NCBI GenBank assembly: GCA_903885965.1
Contig: CAISKQ010000045.1
Coordinates: 1-32,308, forward strand
Source: an uncultured bacterium
GTDB lineage: Bacteria > Patescibacteriota > Minisyncoccia > Moranbacterales > GWC2-37-73
Reading direction: 5' to 3'
DNA length: 32,308 nucleotides
Under the pieces are notes generated by a model, which was not told the DNA's origin, searched no databases, and saw nothing but the letters and a program-made list of their open reading frames with translations. The translations under genes and the position numbers were made by a program. Shown here one piece after another: positions 24,304-32,218 of this stretch (position 1 is the first letter of the stretch; the number at the start of each line of letters is the position of its first letter).

Positions 24304-25863
24304 ATGAACATTATTGATATTCTCAAAAATTTTTCGCAGATTCAAGTGATTGATCAAAAAGGTGACACTGTTTTCGCTTCGGTCCAGCGGGAAAACTTGG
24401 CCTATGTGACAACGATTTTAGTCAGTGAATATGGGCTTAGTCTGTCATCGCTTTTTGGCAGTGACAATCGAAAGGAAAATCAAACTTTCGGTGTACATGT
24501 GATTTTTGGCAATGACTCAGCGCAGCAATGGCTCAAACTTTCAACCTCAGTTCCCGCTAGTGATCCGCAATATCCCTCAATCACTAAAACCGTCATGGCC
24601 GCTCATTGGTATGAACGCTATTTGCAAGACATGTTTGGCGTGGTTGCCAAAGGGCATCCAGATCCAAGACGCTTAGTCAATCATGAAAACATTCCAGTGG
24701 GAACTTTTCCTTTGCGGAAAGATTTTGCACTGAACGCAAAACTTGAAAAAGCCAGTGTTCCTTATCCAATGCATCATGTGGCAGGAGAAGGAATTTTTGA
24801 AATTCCGGTTGGGCCGATTCATGCTGGCATCATTGAGCCGGGACATTTTCGTTTCAATGTGGCTGGCGAAAGAATTTTGACTTTGGAGGGGAAACTTTTT
24901 TTCACCCACAAGGGAGTGGAAAAATTGCTGGAAGGAAAAACGGTTGAGCAAGCGTTGCCATTTATTGAGCGACTTTCAGGCGATATGGCTGCAGCGCACG
25001 GCCTGGCTTTTGCGCAAGCGGCTGAAAAAATTGCGGCTTGCCAAGTTTCATCGCGCGCCGAGCATTTGCGAACCTTGGTTTGCGAACTGGAAAGAATCAC
25101 TATGCATATTCATGACCTGGCTAATATTGGCGGGATGGGAACTGGGTATTCTTTCATTGCAGCTAATGGTTTTCGCATCAAAGAGCGAATGATGCGACTT
25201 TCCGGTATCATTTTTGGTAATCGTTTTTGGCGAGGTTTTGTTATTCCTGGCGGGGTTTCATTTGATATTGATAATCATAAGTTGGAAAAAATTCTTTTGA
25301 TTTCCAAAGATGCTTGCGATGAGATGCAAAAAATTGTCGCTCAAGCCTTGGCTTCGGATGGATTTTTGGATCGCTTGCAAACCACGGGAGTGCTGCCCTT
25401 GGAAGCAGCTAAGGCTTTTGGCGCCCTTGGCATCGCAGCGCGCGGTTCCGGACTTGATCGCGACATTCGCCGAGATCATCCGCACGGCGCTTACAAGGAA
25501 TATCCAATCGAAGTTGCCAGCGAGAGCAAGGGCGACGTCCACTCAAGATATTTAGTGAGAATTCAAGAGCTGAAAACTTCCCTGGCCTTGATTGAAAAAA
25601 TTGTCAAAAATATTCCCGCGGGAGAAATCAAAACTGCTTTTGAAATTAAGGATGGTTTTGCTTTGGGTGCGGTTGAATCTTGGCGCGGAGAAATTTTGTG
25701 CGCGCTGGAAATCAAAAACGGAGTGATTGAGAGATGTTTTCCTCGCGATCCGTCTTTTTGCAATTGGGCACTTTTTGGAATCATGGGACCGGGTAACATT
25801 GTGCCGGATTTCCCCCTTATTAATAAATCTTTGAATCTAAGTTACTCGGGAACAGATCTTTAA
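24304..25863 (+). CDS. NuoC-NuoD/HyfG-like large subunit lacking nickel-site cysteines
   Basis: 519 aa (526 from the in-frame ATG 24283). N-terminal 30-kDa NuoC domain, about 1-140: HWYERYLQDMFGVVAKGHPDPRRL...FPLRKDF. Then the 49-kDa/HyfG large-subunit domain: GPIHAGIIEPGHFRF, GERILTLEGKLFFTHKGVEKL. Where [NiFe] enzymes have RxCGxCxxxH it reads ERLSGDMAAAHGLAF, and where they have DPCxxC near the C terminus it reads DPSFCNW. The end, GNIVPDFPLINKSLNLSYSGTDL, is the Ehr-like tail. A [NiFe] site is therefore impossible. With the cysteine-free small subunit and no HyfH/NuoI-like ferredoxin gene, the complex lacks any visible redox centre. Last gene of the set. Confidence 0.9.
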   Translation: MNIIDILKNFSQIQVIDQKGDTVFASVQRENLAYVTTILVSEYGLSLSSLFGSDNRKENQTFGVHVIFGNDSAQQWLKLSTSVPASDPQYPSITKTVMAAHWYERYLQDMFGVVAKGHPDPRRLVNHENIPVGTFPLRKDFALNAKLEKASVPYPMHHVAGEGIFEIPVGPIHAGIIEPGHFRFNVAGERILTLEGKLFFTHKGVEKLLEGKTVEQALPFIERLSGDMAAAHGLAFAQAAEKIAACQVSSRAEHLRTLVCELERITMHIHDLANIGGMGTGYSFIAANGFRIKERMMRLSGIIFGNRFWRGFVIPGGVSFDIDNHKLEKILLISKDACDEMQKIVAQALASDGFLDRLQTTGVLPLEAAKAFGALGIAARGSGLDRDIRRDHPHGAYKEYPIEVASESKGDVHSRYLVRIQELKTSLALIEKIVKNIPAGEIKTAFEIKDGFALGAVESWRGEILCALEIKNGVIERCFPRDPSFCNWALFGIMGPGNIVPDFPLINKSLNLSYSGTDL

Positions 25864-26074
25864 TAGCTTATAGTTGCGTTAGCTCTTAGCTTTTAGATAA
25901 AATACGGGGATTAATTCATAGACTTGCTAACTTTTAGAAAAATGCGTGAAAATGTTTCCAGTTTTTTTAAGGGAATATGTATAAATATATTTTAATATTT
26001 AAGGTGTCTCAAGTTATTACCTAAAAACTAATGAAGCTATAAGCTAAAAGCTAAATAGTTATCCACTTTTTCTC

Positions 26075-26106
26075 AAAAAAGATCCGTCAACTAGTGGGTC
26101 TTTTTT
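26075..26106 (+). terminator. Terminator of the Hyf-like gene set
   Basis: AAAAAAGATCC pairs with GGGTCTTTTTT (one T-G pair) around GTCAACTAGT. Confidence 0.75.
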
Positions 26107-26175
26107 GGCTAAAAATGGCTTAAAATAGGCATGAAAAGCGTCTTTAAAATATCTCTTTATTTAGCGAAAAATGTA

Positions 26176-26204
26176 TTGACAAAGATGGCTTGAGAGAGTA
26201 GCAT
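26176..26204 (+). promoter_or_regulatory. Promoter of the carbonic-anhydrase-like gene
   Basis: TTGACA (26176-26181), 17-nt spacer, TAGCAT (26199-26204). The downstream leader is about 70 nt. Confidence 0.65.
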
Positions 26205-26282
26205 TTATAGTTGTATAACTGTACAATAAATTTTTTCAGGAGTGGTTTTTTAAAAAAAGAATAAAAAAAGGAACGGTATAAA

Positions 26283-27236
26283 ATGAGTAAAATAAAAAAA
26301 CTCCCAAGGGCGCTGGATGGTAAAATTATTGGTCCAGCTCACCACTTCGCTTTCAAAGACGTACACACCTGTAGCTCGATAGTGGCCATGCCTCCAAATT
26401 TTCAGTTTACAAAAGTAATTTTGCATTTTGTAGAAATGTGTTTTGGTCTTATAGCTTATGATGCTTTTGCTATTCCTTCTTTTTCCGAAAAACTTGAACA
26501 ACAAAGTGAAACTGTTTTTCAAACCTTAAACATTGCTGATAAGAGTCATGAAATAGAAAAAATTTTCATCTTTCAAACTAGTAACGCACATGAGGCAGAT
26601 AGGAAAATGAGTTTTAGTGATATGGCTACTCAGGACAGTTATCATATCAGAGGGCTGTTGAAATCCTATGAGCTGATAGCGGCAAGATATCCTCGTATGA
26701 AAGTTTTTTTGTTTTATATCACTCTTTCGGAAGATCTTGAGAATTTAATTATAACTGAAATTATTCCCGGAAAGCCAAGTCAAGTTCGTTTGTTTGCAAA
26801 CTATATGTTTAAGGGTATATACAGTTGCGAGACTGCATTAGTGAGATGTATTGAATTCAGGACTCGAAAAGCAGACAAATCCTTGGTGCGTAATTATTTT
26901 GGTTTTGATACCTTCGGACTCATAGGCCTTCCTGGAGCGTCAAAGAGATTCCTGGAAGGAAGTGAATCAGCCTGGCAGTCTATAAGATCTGCTTGCAACA
27001 CTGATGGATGCAAAGAGCTGATAGTAGTGCATCATTCTGATTGCGGGGCTTATAAAGGTGTCGCAAATTTTAATGGTGACCAAGTCGAAGAGGAGATTAT
27101 GCATAGGAAGGAAATGGAAAAATTTGCGGATTTAGTTTATTCGAGATATCCAAAAATTAAAGTAATTCCAGTCTATGCAAGAATTGATTTTGAAGAAGCA
27201 ACGATTGAGTATGTTTTAATTGATCGTTTCAATTGA
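26283..27236 (+). CDS. Tandem-duplicated beta-carbonic-anhydrase-like protein
   Basis: 317 aa, two related halves. The C-terminal half (about 180-315) holds a beta-CA-like zinc set: C189-I-E-F-R193 (in place of CxDxR) and H251-S-D-C254-G in VVHHSDCGAYKG. The N-terminal half (about 25-165) repeats the same order (C30; FGLIAYDAF; IFIFQTSNAHEAD; AARYPRMKVFLFYI) but lacks the His and second Cys, so only the C-terminal half can bind zinc in the usual way. Alignment of the halves: FGLI at 54 and 211, RYP-x-x-KV at 135 and near 294. Asp-to-Glu in the dyad makes normal CO2 hydration uncertain. AAGGAAC 6-10 nt before the ATG is a fair Shine-Dalgarno. Single-gene unit with its own promoter and terminator. 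Confidence 0.68.
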   Translation: MSKIKKLPRALDGKIIGPAHHFAFKDVHTCSSIVAMPPNFQFTKVILHFVEMCFGLIAYDAFAIPSFSEKLEQQSETVFQTLNIADKSHEIEKIFIFQTSNAHEADRKMSFSDMATQDSYHIRGLLKSYELIAARYPRMKVFLFYITLSEDLENLIITEIIPGKPSQVRLFANYMFKGIYSCETALVRCIEFRTRKADKSLVRNYFGFDTFGLIGLPGASKRFLEGSESAWQSIRSACNTDGCKELIVVHHSDCGAYKGVANFNGDQVEEEIMHRKEMEKFADLVYSRYPKIKVIPVYARIDFEEATIEYVLIDRFN

Positions 27237-27274
27237 TCAGTTGTTTCTTTTGAGTTTTTATTTTCTTTAAAACT

Positions 27275-27310
27275 GGCACTGTTGTGTAATTTAACAACAG
27301 TGCCTTTTTC
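27275..27310 (+). terminator. Terminator after the carbonic-anhydrase-like gene
   Basis: Perfect 11-bp stem GGCACTGTTGT / ACAACAGTGCC with 8-nt loop, then TTTTTC. Confidence 0.88.
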
Positions 27311-27324
27311 CTTTTCCAAAAAAG

Positions 27325-27333
27325 TGGTATAAT
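27325..27333 (+). promoter_or_regulatory. Extended -10 promoter of the DUF4349-like gene
   Basis: TGG-TATAAT, a consensus -10 with the TG extension and only a weak -35 (TTTTTC). The -10 overlaps the track's ATG at 27332, which therefore cannot be the start of this transcript's gene. Confidence 0.6.
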
Positions 27334-27367
27334 GTTTGTAGGTAAAAAACTTTTTAAAAAAAATAAA

Positions 27368-28363
27368 ATGAACACAAAAGACATCATCGCCAAAGGCGAA
27401 AAAAAGATTGAAACAAAAAGCGATTTGATTCACGTCAAAAGAAAAAAAACAATTTTGCTTTTTCTGCTTTTGGCTGCCGTGCTTTTCTCAGGGCTTATTG
27501 TGGTGGCTAAATTTTCCCAGCGAAAATCAGTTGCAAACAGTTCAGTGGCAATTGGCAATTATGGTGCCGGCGTTTCCGCAGGGGTTTCGAGCGCTAGCTA
27601 TCCAACTCCAGCTCCACCAATTGATAATTCAGATCAGTTTTATGCTCCTGGGGATGCAGCTGAAAATGGTGAGCTTTCCTTGGCAGTTTCGGATTTGAGT
27701 CAGGCGCAAAAAAATGTCAGCACTATTGCCCAGAAAAGTGGTGGTAGTGTTTATTCAACCCATATCACTTATGGTTCAAACAGCCCTAAGAAAGGTGTTA
27801 TCGTTGTGCAGGTTCCAGCTCAACAATTTGCAAAAACTTTTGAGGCGCTCAAGCTGACTGCAACCAAAATTTTTCAAGAATCAACTCAAAAAATTGAATT
27901 GAGAAATAATATTATTTATCCGATGTCAGCAACTCAGGGATCCTCAGCTGAAACTCCAAAGGCAGCTACTGACAGTGCAAATGCAAATAATGTTGATAGT
28001 AAATCAGTTGCAAACAGCGAAACAACCTCAACTTCAGCCGCAATGCCATCGATTGCTATTGCACCGGTTTATTATCCGCAAACAGTTCAAGACAAAGGTT
28101 ATATCAAGGTGACTTTTGTGGATGACAGTAAAAGTGTTTCTACTGCCAGGCAGGGCATTAATAATAATTTGTGGATCGCCTTCTTTCTTAAAATGCTTTT
28201 TGTGATGCTGCTGTTGGCGTGCTTGATTTTGCTGGTTGCGAAAAGCTTTAAGCTTTCTCGTTGCGCTAACGCAGAAAAGAAAAACAAAACCGTGAATGCG
28301 CCAGTTGTCACTCGCCAGCTTTCAAAAAGCCGAAAGAAGATTGTGAAATTCAAGAAAAAATAA
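27368..28363 (+). CDS. Membrane-anchored DUF4349-like protein
   Basis: 331 aa from ATG 27368 (343 in the track). The track ATG 27332 overlaps a consensus -10 box, so the later Met (MNTKDIIAKGEKK) is preferred. N-terminal TM helix (about 27-46, TILLFLLLAAVLFSGLIVVA). The extracytoplasmic part resembles DUF4349: ELSLAVSDLSQAQKNVSTIAQKSGGSVYSTHITYG...KGVIVVQVPAQQFAKTFEALK. A Ser/Ala/Thr-rich insert (about 190-240), the end of the domain (GYIKVTFVDD), a second TM helix (about 275-300) and a basic cytoplasmic tail follow. Role unknown; the family is found in envelope proteins. Confidence 0.75.
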   Translation: MNTKDIIAKGEKKIETKSDLIHVKRKKTILLFLLLAAVLFSGLIVVAKFSQRKSVANSSVAIGNYGAGVSAGVSSASYPTPAPPIDNSDQFYAPGDAAENGELSLAVSDLSQAQKNVSTIAQKSGGSVYSTHITYGSNSPKKGVIVVQVPAQQFAKTFEALKLTATKIFQESTQKIELRNNIIYPMSATQGSSAETPKAATDSANANNVDSKSVANSETTSTSAAMPSIAIAPVYYPQTVQDKGYIKVTFVDDSKSVSTARQGINNNLWIAFFLKMLFVMLLLACLILLVAKSFKLSRCANAEKKNKTVNAPVVTRQLSKSRKKIVKFKKK

Positions 28364-28381
28364 TTTTGCTTGCGAAAATAT

Positions 28382-28409
28382 AAAAAAACCTCAGCAATGA
28401 GGTTTTTTT
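28382..28409. terminator. Bidirectional terminator
   Basis: AAAAAAACCTCA-GCAA-TGAGGTTTTTTT: perfect 12-bp stem with GNRA tetraloop and A/T tracts on both sides. It serves the DUF4349-like gene on plus and the tRNA on minus. Confidence 0.9.
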
Positions 28410-28413
28410 AATG

Positions 28414-28500
28414 TGGTGCCCGGGGGGAGACTCGAACTCCCACGACATTACTGCCACACGATTTTGAGTCGCGCATGAATACCAATTCCATCACCCGGGC
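28414..28500 (-). tRNA. tRNA-Leu (anticodon CAA)
   Basis: 87 nt on the minus strand including an encoded CCA. Acceptor stem GCCCGGG/CCCGGGC, discriminator A. Anticodon stem CGCGA/TCGTG with loop CTCAAAA (anticodon CAA, reads UUG). Class II variable arm GGCA-GTAA-TGTC and T-loop GTTCGAGTC, as expected for tRNA-Leu. Confidence 0.95.
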
Positions 28501-28518
28501 CTATTTTATAACTATTCT

Positions 28519-28547
28519 ATGATAGCCATTTGAAAGTCATTTGTCAA
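28519..28547 (-). promoter_or_regulatory. Promoter of tRNA-Leu
   Basis: Minus strand TTGACA (28547-28542), 17-nt spacer, TATCAT (28524-28519), about 19 nt upstream of the mature tRNA 5' end. Confidence 0.75.
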
Positions 28548-28557
28548 TGTGCTATTA

Positions 28558-28663
28558 TTACATTGTTACACTGTTTCATTGTCACATTGTTTTGTTACTG
28601 TTTGTGGCTTTGCATTCTGTAGAATTTTTAGCAATGTAACAATATAACAATATAGCAATGTAA
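28558..28663. repeat. Family B repeat, copy 3 (before parA)
   Basis: TTACATTGTTACACTG...CACATTG on the left and CAATGTAACAATATAACAATATAGCAATGTAA on the right. It ends 3 bp before the parA ATG and forms its entire leader. Confidence 0.8.
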
Positions 28664-28666
28664 AAG

Positions 28667-29446
28667 ATGGCTAAAATAATCTCACTGATAAATCAAAAAG
28701 GCGGCGTTGGCAAAACGACAACCGCTATCAATCTTGCAACCTATTTGGCTGATTCCAATAAAAGGGTTCTTCTGGTTGATTTAGATCCGCAAGGTAATGC
28801 TTCGTCTGGATTGGGAATTGATATTCGCAATCTTGAGCAAGGGTTGTATCACACTTTGGTTGGTGGTCTTCATCCTAGTAAAGTCATCATGCGGCTGGAT
28901 AGTGCGAAACATGATTTGATGCCATCTTCGCAGGACTTGGCTGGGGCGGGAGTTGAAATGGTGCATTTGGACAATCGAGAATTTAAATTGTATGACGTTT
29001 TGCGTCAGGTTCGCAGCGACTATGACTATATCATCATTGATAGTCCGCCAAGCTTGGGATTGCTCACGATTAATGGACTAGTTGCTAGTGATGAGGTTTT
29101 GATCCCTGTTCAGACCGAATATTATGCCCTGGAAGGCCTTAGCCAGCTTCTACAGACCATTGAGCTAGTACAAACCCATCTGCAGCCCAAATTGAAGATT
29201 ATGGGGGCAATTTTGACGATGTACGATCGTCGCAATCGACTTTCAAGGCAAGTTGTGAAGGAAATGCGAAATCATTTTCCAGGGCATGTTTTTGATAGTG
29301 TGATTCCGCGCAGTGTGCGTTTAGCGGAAGCCCCGAGTTATGGCAAGTCAATTTTGAGTTTCGATAGTCTTTCCAAGGGCGCTCGTTCCTACAAATCCTT
29401 GGCCCGAGAAATTATCGCAAAGGACGAAGCAGCAGCAAAGCAATAA
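28667..29446 (+). CDS. parA: Chromosome partitioning ATPase ParA/Soj
   Basis: 259 aa, normal length. Deviant Walker A KGGVGKTTTAINLA (10-23), Walker A' LLVDLDPQGNAS, Walker B IIIDSPPSLG. The C-terminal part has EYYALEGLSQLLQTI and VIPRSVRLAEAPSYGKSI, diagnostic for chromosomal ParA. It binds DNA non-specifically in the ATP form and moves ParB-bound origins. parB follows in the same direction 86 bp downstream. No Shine-Dalgarno; the leader is a family B palindrome. Confidence 0.97.
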   Translation: MAKIISLINQKGGVGKTTTAINLATYLADSNKRVLLVDLDPQGNASSGLGIDIRNLEQGLYHTLVGGLHPSKVIMRLDSAKHDLMPSSQDLAGAGVEMVHLDNREFKLYDVLRQVRSDYDYIIIDSPPSLGLLTINGLVASDEVLIPVQTEYYALEGLSQLLQTIELVQTHLQPKLKIMGAILTMYDRRNRLSRQVVKEMRNHFPGHVFDSVIPRSVRLAEAPSYGKSILSFDSLSKGARSYKSLAREIIAKDEAAAKQ

Positions 29447-29466
29447 CTGAAAAATTTAAGCTTAAA

Positions 29467-29537
29467 TGGCTATATTGTTATATTGATATATTGCTAGTAA
29501 AAAACAATATAACAATTTAGCAATTTAGCAATATGAC
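29467..29537. repeat. Family B repeat, copy 4 (before parB)
   Basis: GCTATATTGTTATATTGATATATTGCTAG and AACAATATAACAATTTAGCAATTTAGCAATATG form an inverted repeat. The track's parB ATG (29533) is inside the repeat. Confidence 0.78.
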
Positions 29538-30459
29538 AAATATGAGTCAACAATTCGGATTAGGCAGGGGATTGTCCTCGCTTATTCCAAACAAACAAGG
29601 TGTTCCGGAACCGACACAGAGTTCGGACTCTTTTGCGCAAAAAACAACAGCCACTTCCAGTGAAGAATCGATTCGTGGTGACAAATATATCATTGAAGTT
29701 GATGTTAACTATATCGTGGCCAATCCTCATCAACCGCGGCATTTTTTTGATGAGGAAAAATTGCAAAATTTGGCCGATTCAATCAAGAATCATGGGATCA
29801 TCCAACCATTAGTAGTCAGTAAAAATGGCAATCAATATGAGTTGATTGCTGGTGAGCGCCGGTTTCAAGCCGCCAAGCTGGCGGGACTCAAAAAAGTTCC
29901 CGTGATTGTCAAGGATGTCAATGAACTTGAAAAATTGGAGTTGGCGATCATTGAAAACATTCAAAGACATGATTTGAATCCAATTGAAGAGGGCAGGGCT
30001 TATCAAACTTTGGCTGAGCAGCATCAAATGAGTCAGGAAGAAATTGCAGCCAAGATGGGCAAGAGTCGAAGTCTAGTGGCCAACAAAATTCGCCTTTTGA
30101 ATTTGCCAATTGAAGTTCAAAAGGGACTTATTGATGGGAAAATAACTGAAGGTCACGCTAAAACTATTTTGTCCTTGGATAATCCAGAAAAACAGCGCGC
30201 ACTTTATGAGCTTATTTTGAAAAGTAATTTAACTGTTAGGCAGGCAGAAGACAAAACTAAGGAAGTTTCTGTGCGATCATATCATCGCTCAATCAGTGTT
30301 GATCCGGAGCTTAAACGAGTTGAAGATGAGCTGGTCAATTTGCTTGGCACTAAAGTCAGAGTTTCAAAATCCGGCGACGGCGGAAAAATTTTGATTGAAT
30401 ATTATTCCCATGAAGATCTGGAGTCATTGATTGAAAAAATTTCAAGCAATAATCAATGA
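29533..30459 (+). CDS. parB: Chromosome partitioning protein ParB/Spo0J
   Basis: 308 aa (305 from the in-frame ATG at 29542, MSQQFGLGRGLSSLIP, which I consider more likely because 29533 lies in the repeat). N-terminal GRGLSSLIP box for ParA contact. ParB/Srx nuclease domain with NPHQPRHFFDEE and GERRFQAAKLAGL (CTP-binding region). HTH with MSQEEIAAKMGKSRSLVANKIRLLNLP, then a linker and C-terminal dimerisation domain ending IEYYSHEDLESLIEKI. Binds parS and loads as a clamp. I saw no parS consensus in this window. Confidence 0.96.
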   Translation: MTNMSQQFGLGRGLSSLIPNKQGVPEPTQSSDSFAQKTTATSSEESIRGDKYIIEVDVNYIVANPHQPRHFFDEEKLQNLADSIKNHGIIQPLVVSKNGNQYELIAGERRFQAAKLAGLKKVPVIVKDVNELEKLELAIIENIQRHDLNPIEEGRAYQTLAEQHQMSQEEIAAKMGKSRSLVANKIRLLNLPIEVQKGLIDGKITEGHAKTILSLDNPEKQRALYELILKSNLTVRQAEDKTKEVSVRSYHRSISVDPELKRVEDELVNLLGTKVRVSKSGDGGKILIEYYSHEDLESLIEKISSNNQ

Positions 30460-30477
30460 AAAGTGATCAATGAAAAA

Positions 30478-30514
30478 TAAAAAATACTTCACATAATTTC
30501 GTGAAGTATTTTTT
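30478..30514. terminator. Bidirectional terminator between parB and rel
   Basis: AAAATACTTCAC / GTGAAGTATTTT, perfect 12-bp stem with 8-nt loop and A/T tracts on both sides. Confidence 0.88.
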
Positions 30515-30526
30515 ATCGCTTGAATT

Positions 30527-30573
30527 TTAATACCTAAAAAGCTACGGCCTAAGAAGCTGAAAAGCTACTTAAT
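30527..30573. repeat. AAGCTAC/GTAGCT-type intergenic repeat
   Basis: AAAAGCTACGGCCTAAG, AAGCTGAAAAGCTACTTAA words, resembling the metG leader (4714-4757). It overlaps the 3' end of rel. Confidence 0.4.
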
Positions 30574-32058
30574 TAGGCCTTCTTTCCTTAACTCCCTTTT
30601 GATATGCGATTTGGCAGCAGAAGTTTTGACGAATTTAAGCCAATCCTGATTTGGTCCCTTGCGGTCTTTGGAGGTCAGAATGTCAACAACTTCACCATTT
30701 TTAATGTGATGATCAAGGGAAACCATCTTGTTGTTGATTTTGGCTCCCACGGCGTGATTGCCGATTTCACCATGAATGGCGTAGGCAAAATCAATTGGTG
30801 TGGCTTCTTCAGGCAAGTCAATTATGTCACCCAAGGGCGTGAAGGCAAAAATGTGATTTTTGAAGAAATCAATATTGAGACTTTCAATGAACTCTTCATC
30901 GTCTCGACCAATCTCGGTTTGCCATTCTCGCAGTTGTTTGACCCATTCAATTTCTTTGACTGGCTCACTTTTTTGGGCGGTTCTAAAAATATAATCTTTC
31001 CATTTTTTCTTTTTACTTTCACTATAAATCCAATGAGCGGCGATTCCAAATTCAGCTTCTGAATGCATTTTCTTGGTTCGAATTTGAACTTCAATAATCC
31101 TACCATCTGGTCCAAAGACAGTCGTGTGAATTGACTGATAGCCGTTTGGCTTCGGTAGGGAAACATAATCCTTGATTCGTCCAATCATTGGTCGATATTT
31201 TTTGTGCACAATACCAAGTGTTTCATAGCAGTCAGCAACTTCAGAAACAATAATTCGCACTGCTGCAAGATCATAAACACGATTAATGTCCATGTCGTGT
31301 TTTTTCATTTTAAGGAAAAGGCTGTAAACACTTTTTGCTCGACCACTGGTTTCAAGAACTGCAACTCCGGCTTTTTTCATTTCAGTTTCGAGCTCCTTGA
31401 TTGCCTGAAGAACGTATTTTTCTTTTTCTTTGTAATGCTTTTCCTCCAAATCTTTGACGAGTTCGAAATTTTCTTGGTCGAGATATTTGAAAGATAGGTC
31501 TTGAAGTTGCGATTTCATTTCTCCCATACCAAGTCGGTTTGCAATTGGTGCAAAAACTTCCATGGTTTCGCGTGCAATGCGGATTTGCTTGTCTGGTGGG
31601 TTGTGCTCAAGTGTTCGCATGTTGTGAAGACGATCAGCAAGCTTTATTATGACAACCCTGATGTCAGTCGCCATTGCGAGTAGCATTTTTCGAAGATTTT
31701 CCAAATAGTATTCTTCATGTGAACCACGCAGTTTTATTTTTCCAAGTTTAGTAACGCCATCAACCAGGCTGGCAATTTCTTTTCCGAATTGTTTTTCAAC
31801 TTCAGCCAATGGGATTGGTGTGTCTTCTGGAACGTCATGCAGGAGTCCAGCCGAGATTGTCTTTCCACCCATGCCGAGACCTGCTAAAATTATTGCTACT
31901 GCGATGGGGTGCTGGACATAGTCCTCTCCGCTGCGCCTTTTTTGTCCCTCGTGCGCCTTAACTGCCAGTTCATAGGCCCTGGAGATTACTTTTTTCCTCT
32001 CATCTGAAGGTGGCGTGCGAAAGGCATTGAGAATATCTTGTAAGGTCAAATTGTTCAT
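30565..32058 (-). CDS. rel: Short RelA/SpoT homologue ((p)ppGpp synthetase/hydrolase)
   Basis: 497 aa, against about 720-750 for full Rel. HD hydrolase domain (about 20-200): H36, H50, LLHDVPEDT (H74-D75) and LADRLHNMRTL, all present. Synthetase domain (about 220-370): RIKDYVSLPKPNGYQSIHTTV, EVQIRTKKMHSEAEFGIAAHW. TGS domain (about 405-470): FAFTPLGDIIDLPEEATPIDFAYAIH. The helical, zinc-finger and ACT regions that sense the ribosome and amino acids are absent. Both activities look possible; regulation must differ from classical Rel. Transcribed towards parB with its own promoter; the shared terminator separates them. Confidence 0.93.
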   Translation of the reverse strand: MNNLTLQDILNAFRTPPSDERKKVISRAYELAVKAHEGQKRRSGEDYVQHPIAVAIILAGLGMGGKTISAGLLHDVPEDTPIPLAEVEKQFGKEIASLVDGVTKLGKIKLRGSHEEYYLENLRKMLLAMATDIRVVIIKLADRLHNMRTLEHNPPDKQIRIARETMEVFAPIANRLGMGEMKSQLQDLSFKYLDQENFELVKDLEEKHYKEKEKYVLQAIKELETEMKKAGVAVLETSGRAKSVYSLFLKMKKHDMDINRVYDLAAVRIIVSEVADCYETLGIVHKKYRPMIGRIKDYVSLPKPNGYQSIHTTVFGPDGRIIEVQIRTKKMHSEAEFGIAAHWIYSESKKKKWKDYIFRTAQKSEPVKEIEWVKQLREWQTEIGRDDEEFIESLNIDFFKNHIFAFTPLGDIIDLPEEATPIDFAYAIHGEIGNHAVGAKINNKMVSLDHHIKNGEVVDILTSKDRKGPNQDWLKFVKTSAAKSHIKRELRKEGLIK

Positions 32059-32097
32059 AATCTTAAATTTATCTTAAGCGGAACTTTAGTTGACTTA

Positions 32098-32126
32098 AGT
32101 ATAGGTTAGCAGGGGAAATGAGGCAA
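32098..32126 (-). promoter_or_regulatory. Promoter of rel
   Basis: Minus strand TTGCCT (32126-32121), 17-nt spacer, TATACT (32103-32098), about 35 nt from the predicted transcript start to the ATG at 32058. Confidence 0.6.
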
Positions 32127-32218
32127 GAATGAAAAATAGTAATCAGTAACTAGTAACTAGTAATCAGTAGACCTGTTGCTTAATAGTAACTTAAATTAAA
32201 TAGAATTCCCCTAGGGAT

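Larger units (their letters stand above)
25864..26282. other. Spacer with inverted repeat, terminator and promoter
   Basis: 419 bp without a gene. TAGCTTATAGTTGCG...TAGCTTTTAGAT (25864-25905) and its complement-like AAGCTATAAGCTAAAAGCTAA (26034-26054) form a distant inverted repeat. Then come a terminator (26075-26106) and the promoter of the next gene (26176-26204). Confidence 0.65.

Noticed and set aside
18359-25863. Functional group 4 [NiFe] hydrogenase
   Set aside because: Both nickel-ligand motifs and all small-subunit cluster cysteines are missing, and no maturation or ferredoxin-like genes are nearby.
28667-30459. Plasmid or origin region because of parAB
   Set aside because: ParA/ParB are of chromosomal type and surrounded by housekeeping genes. 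No parS consensus, rep gene or DnaA-box cluster was seen.
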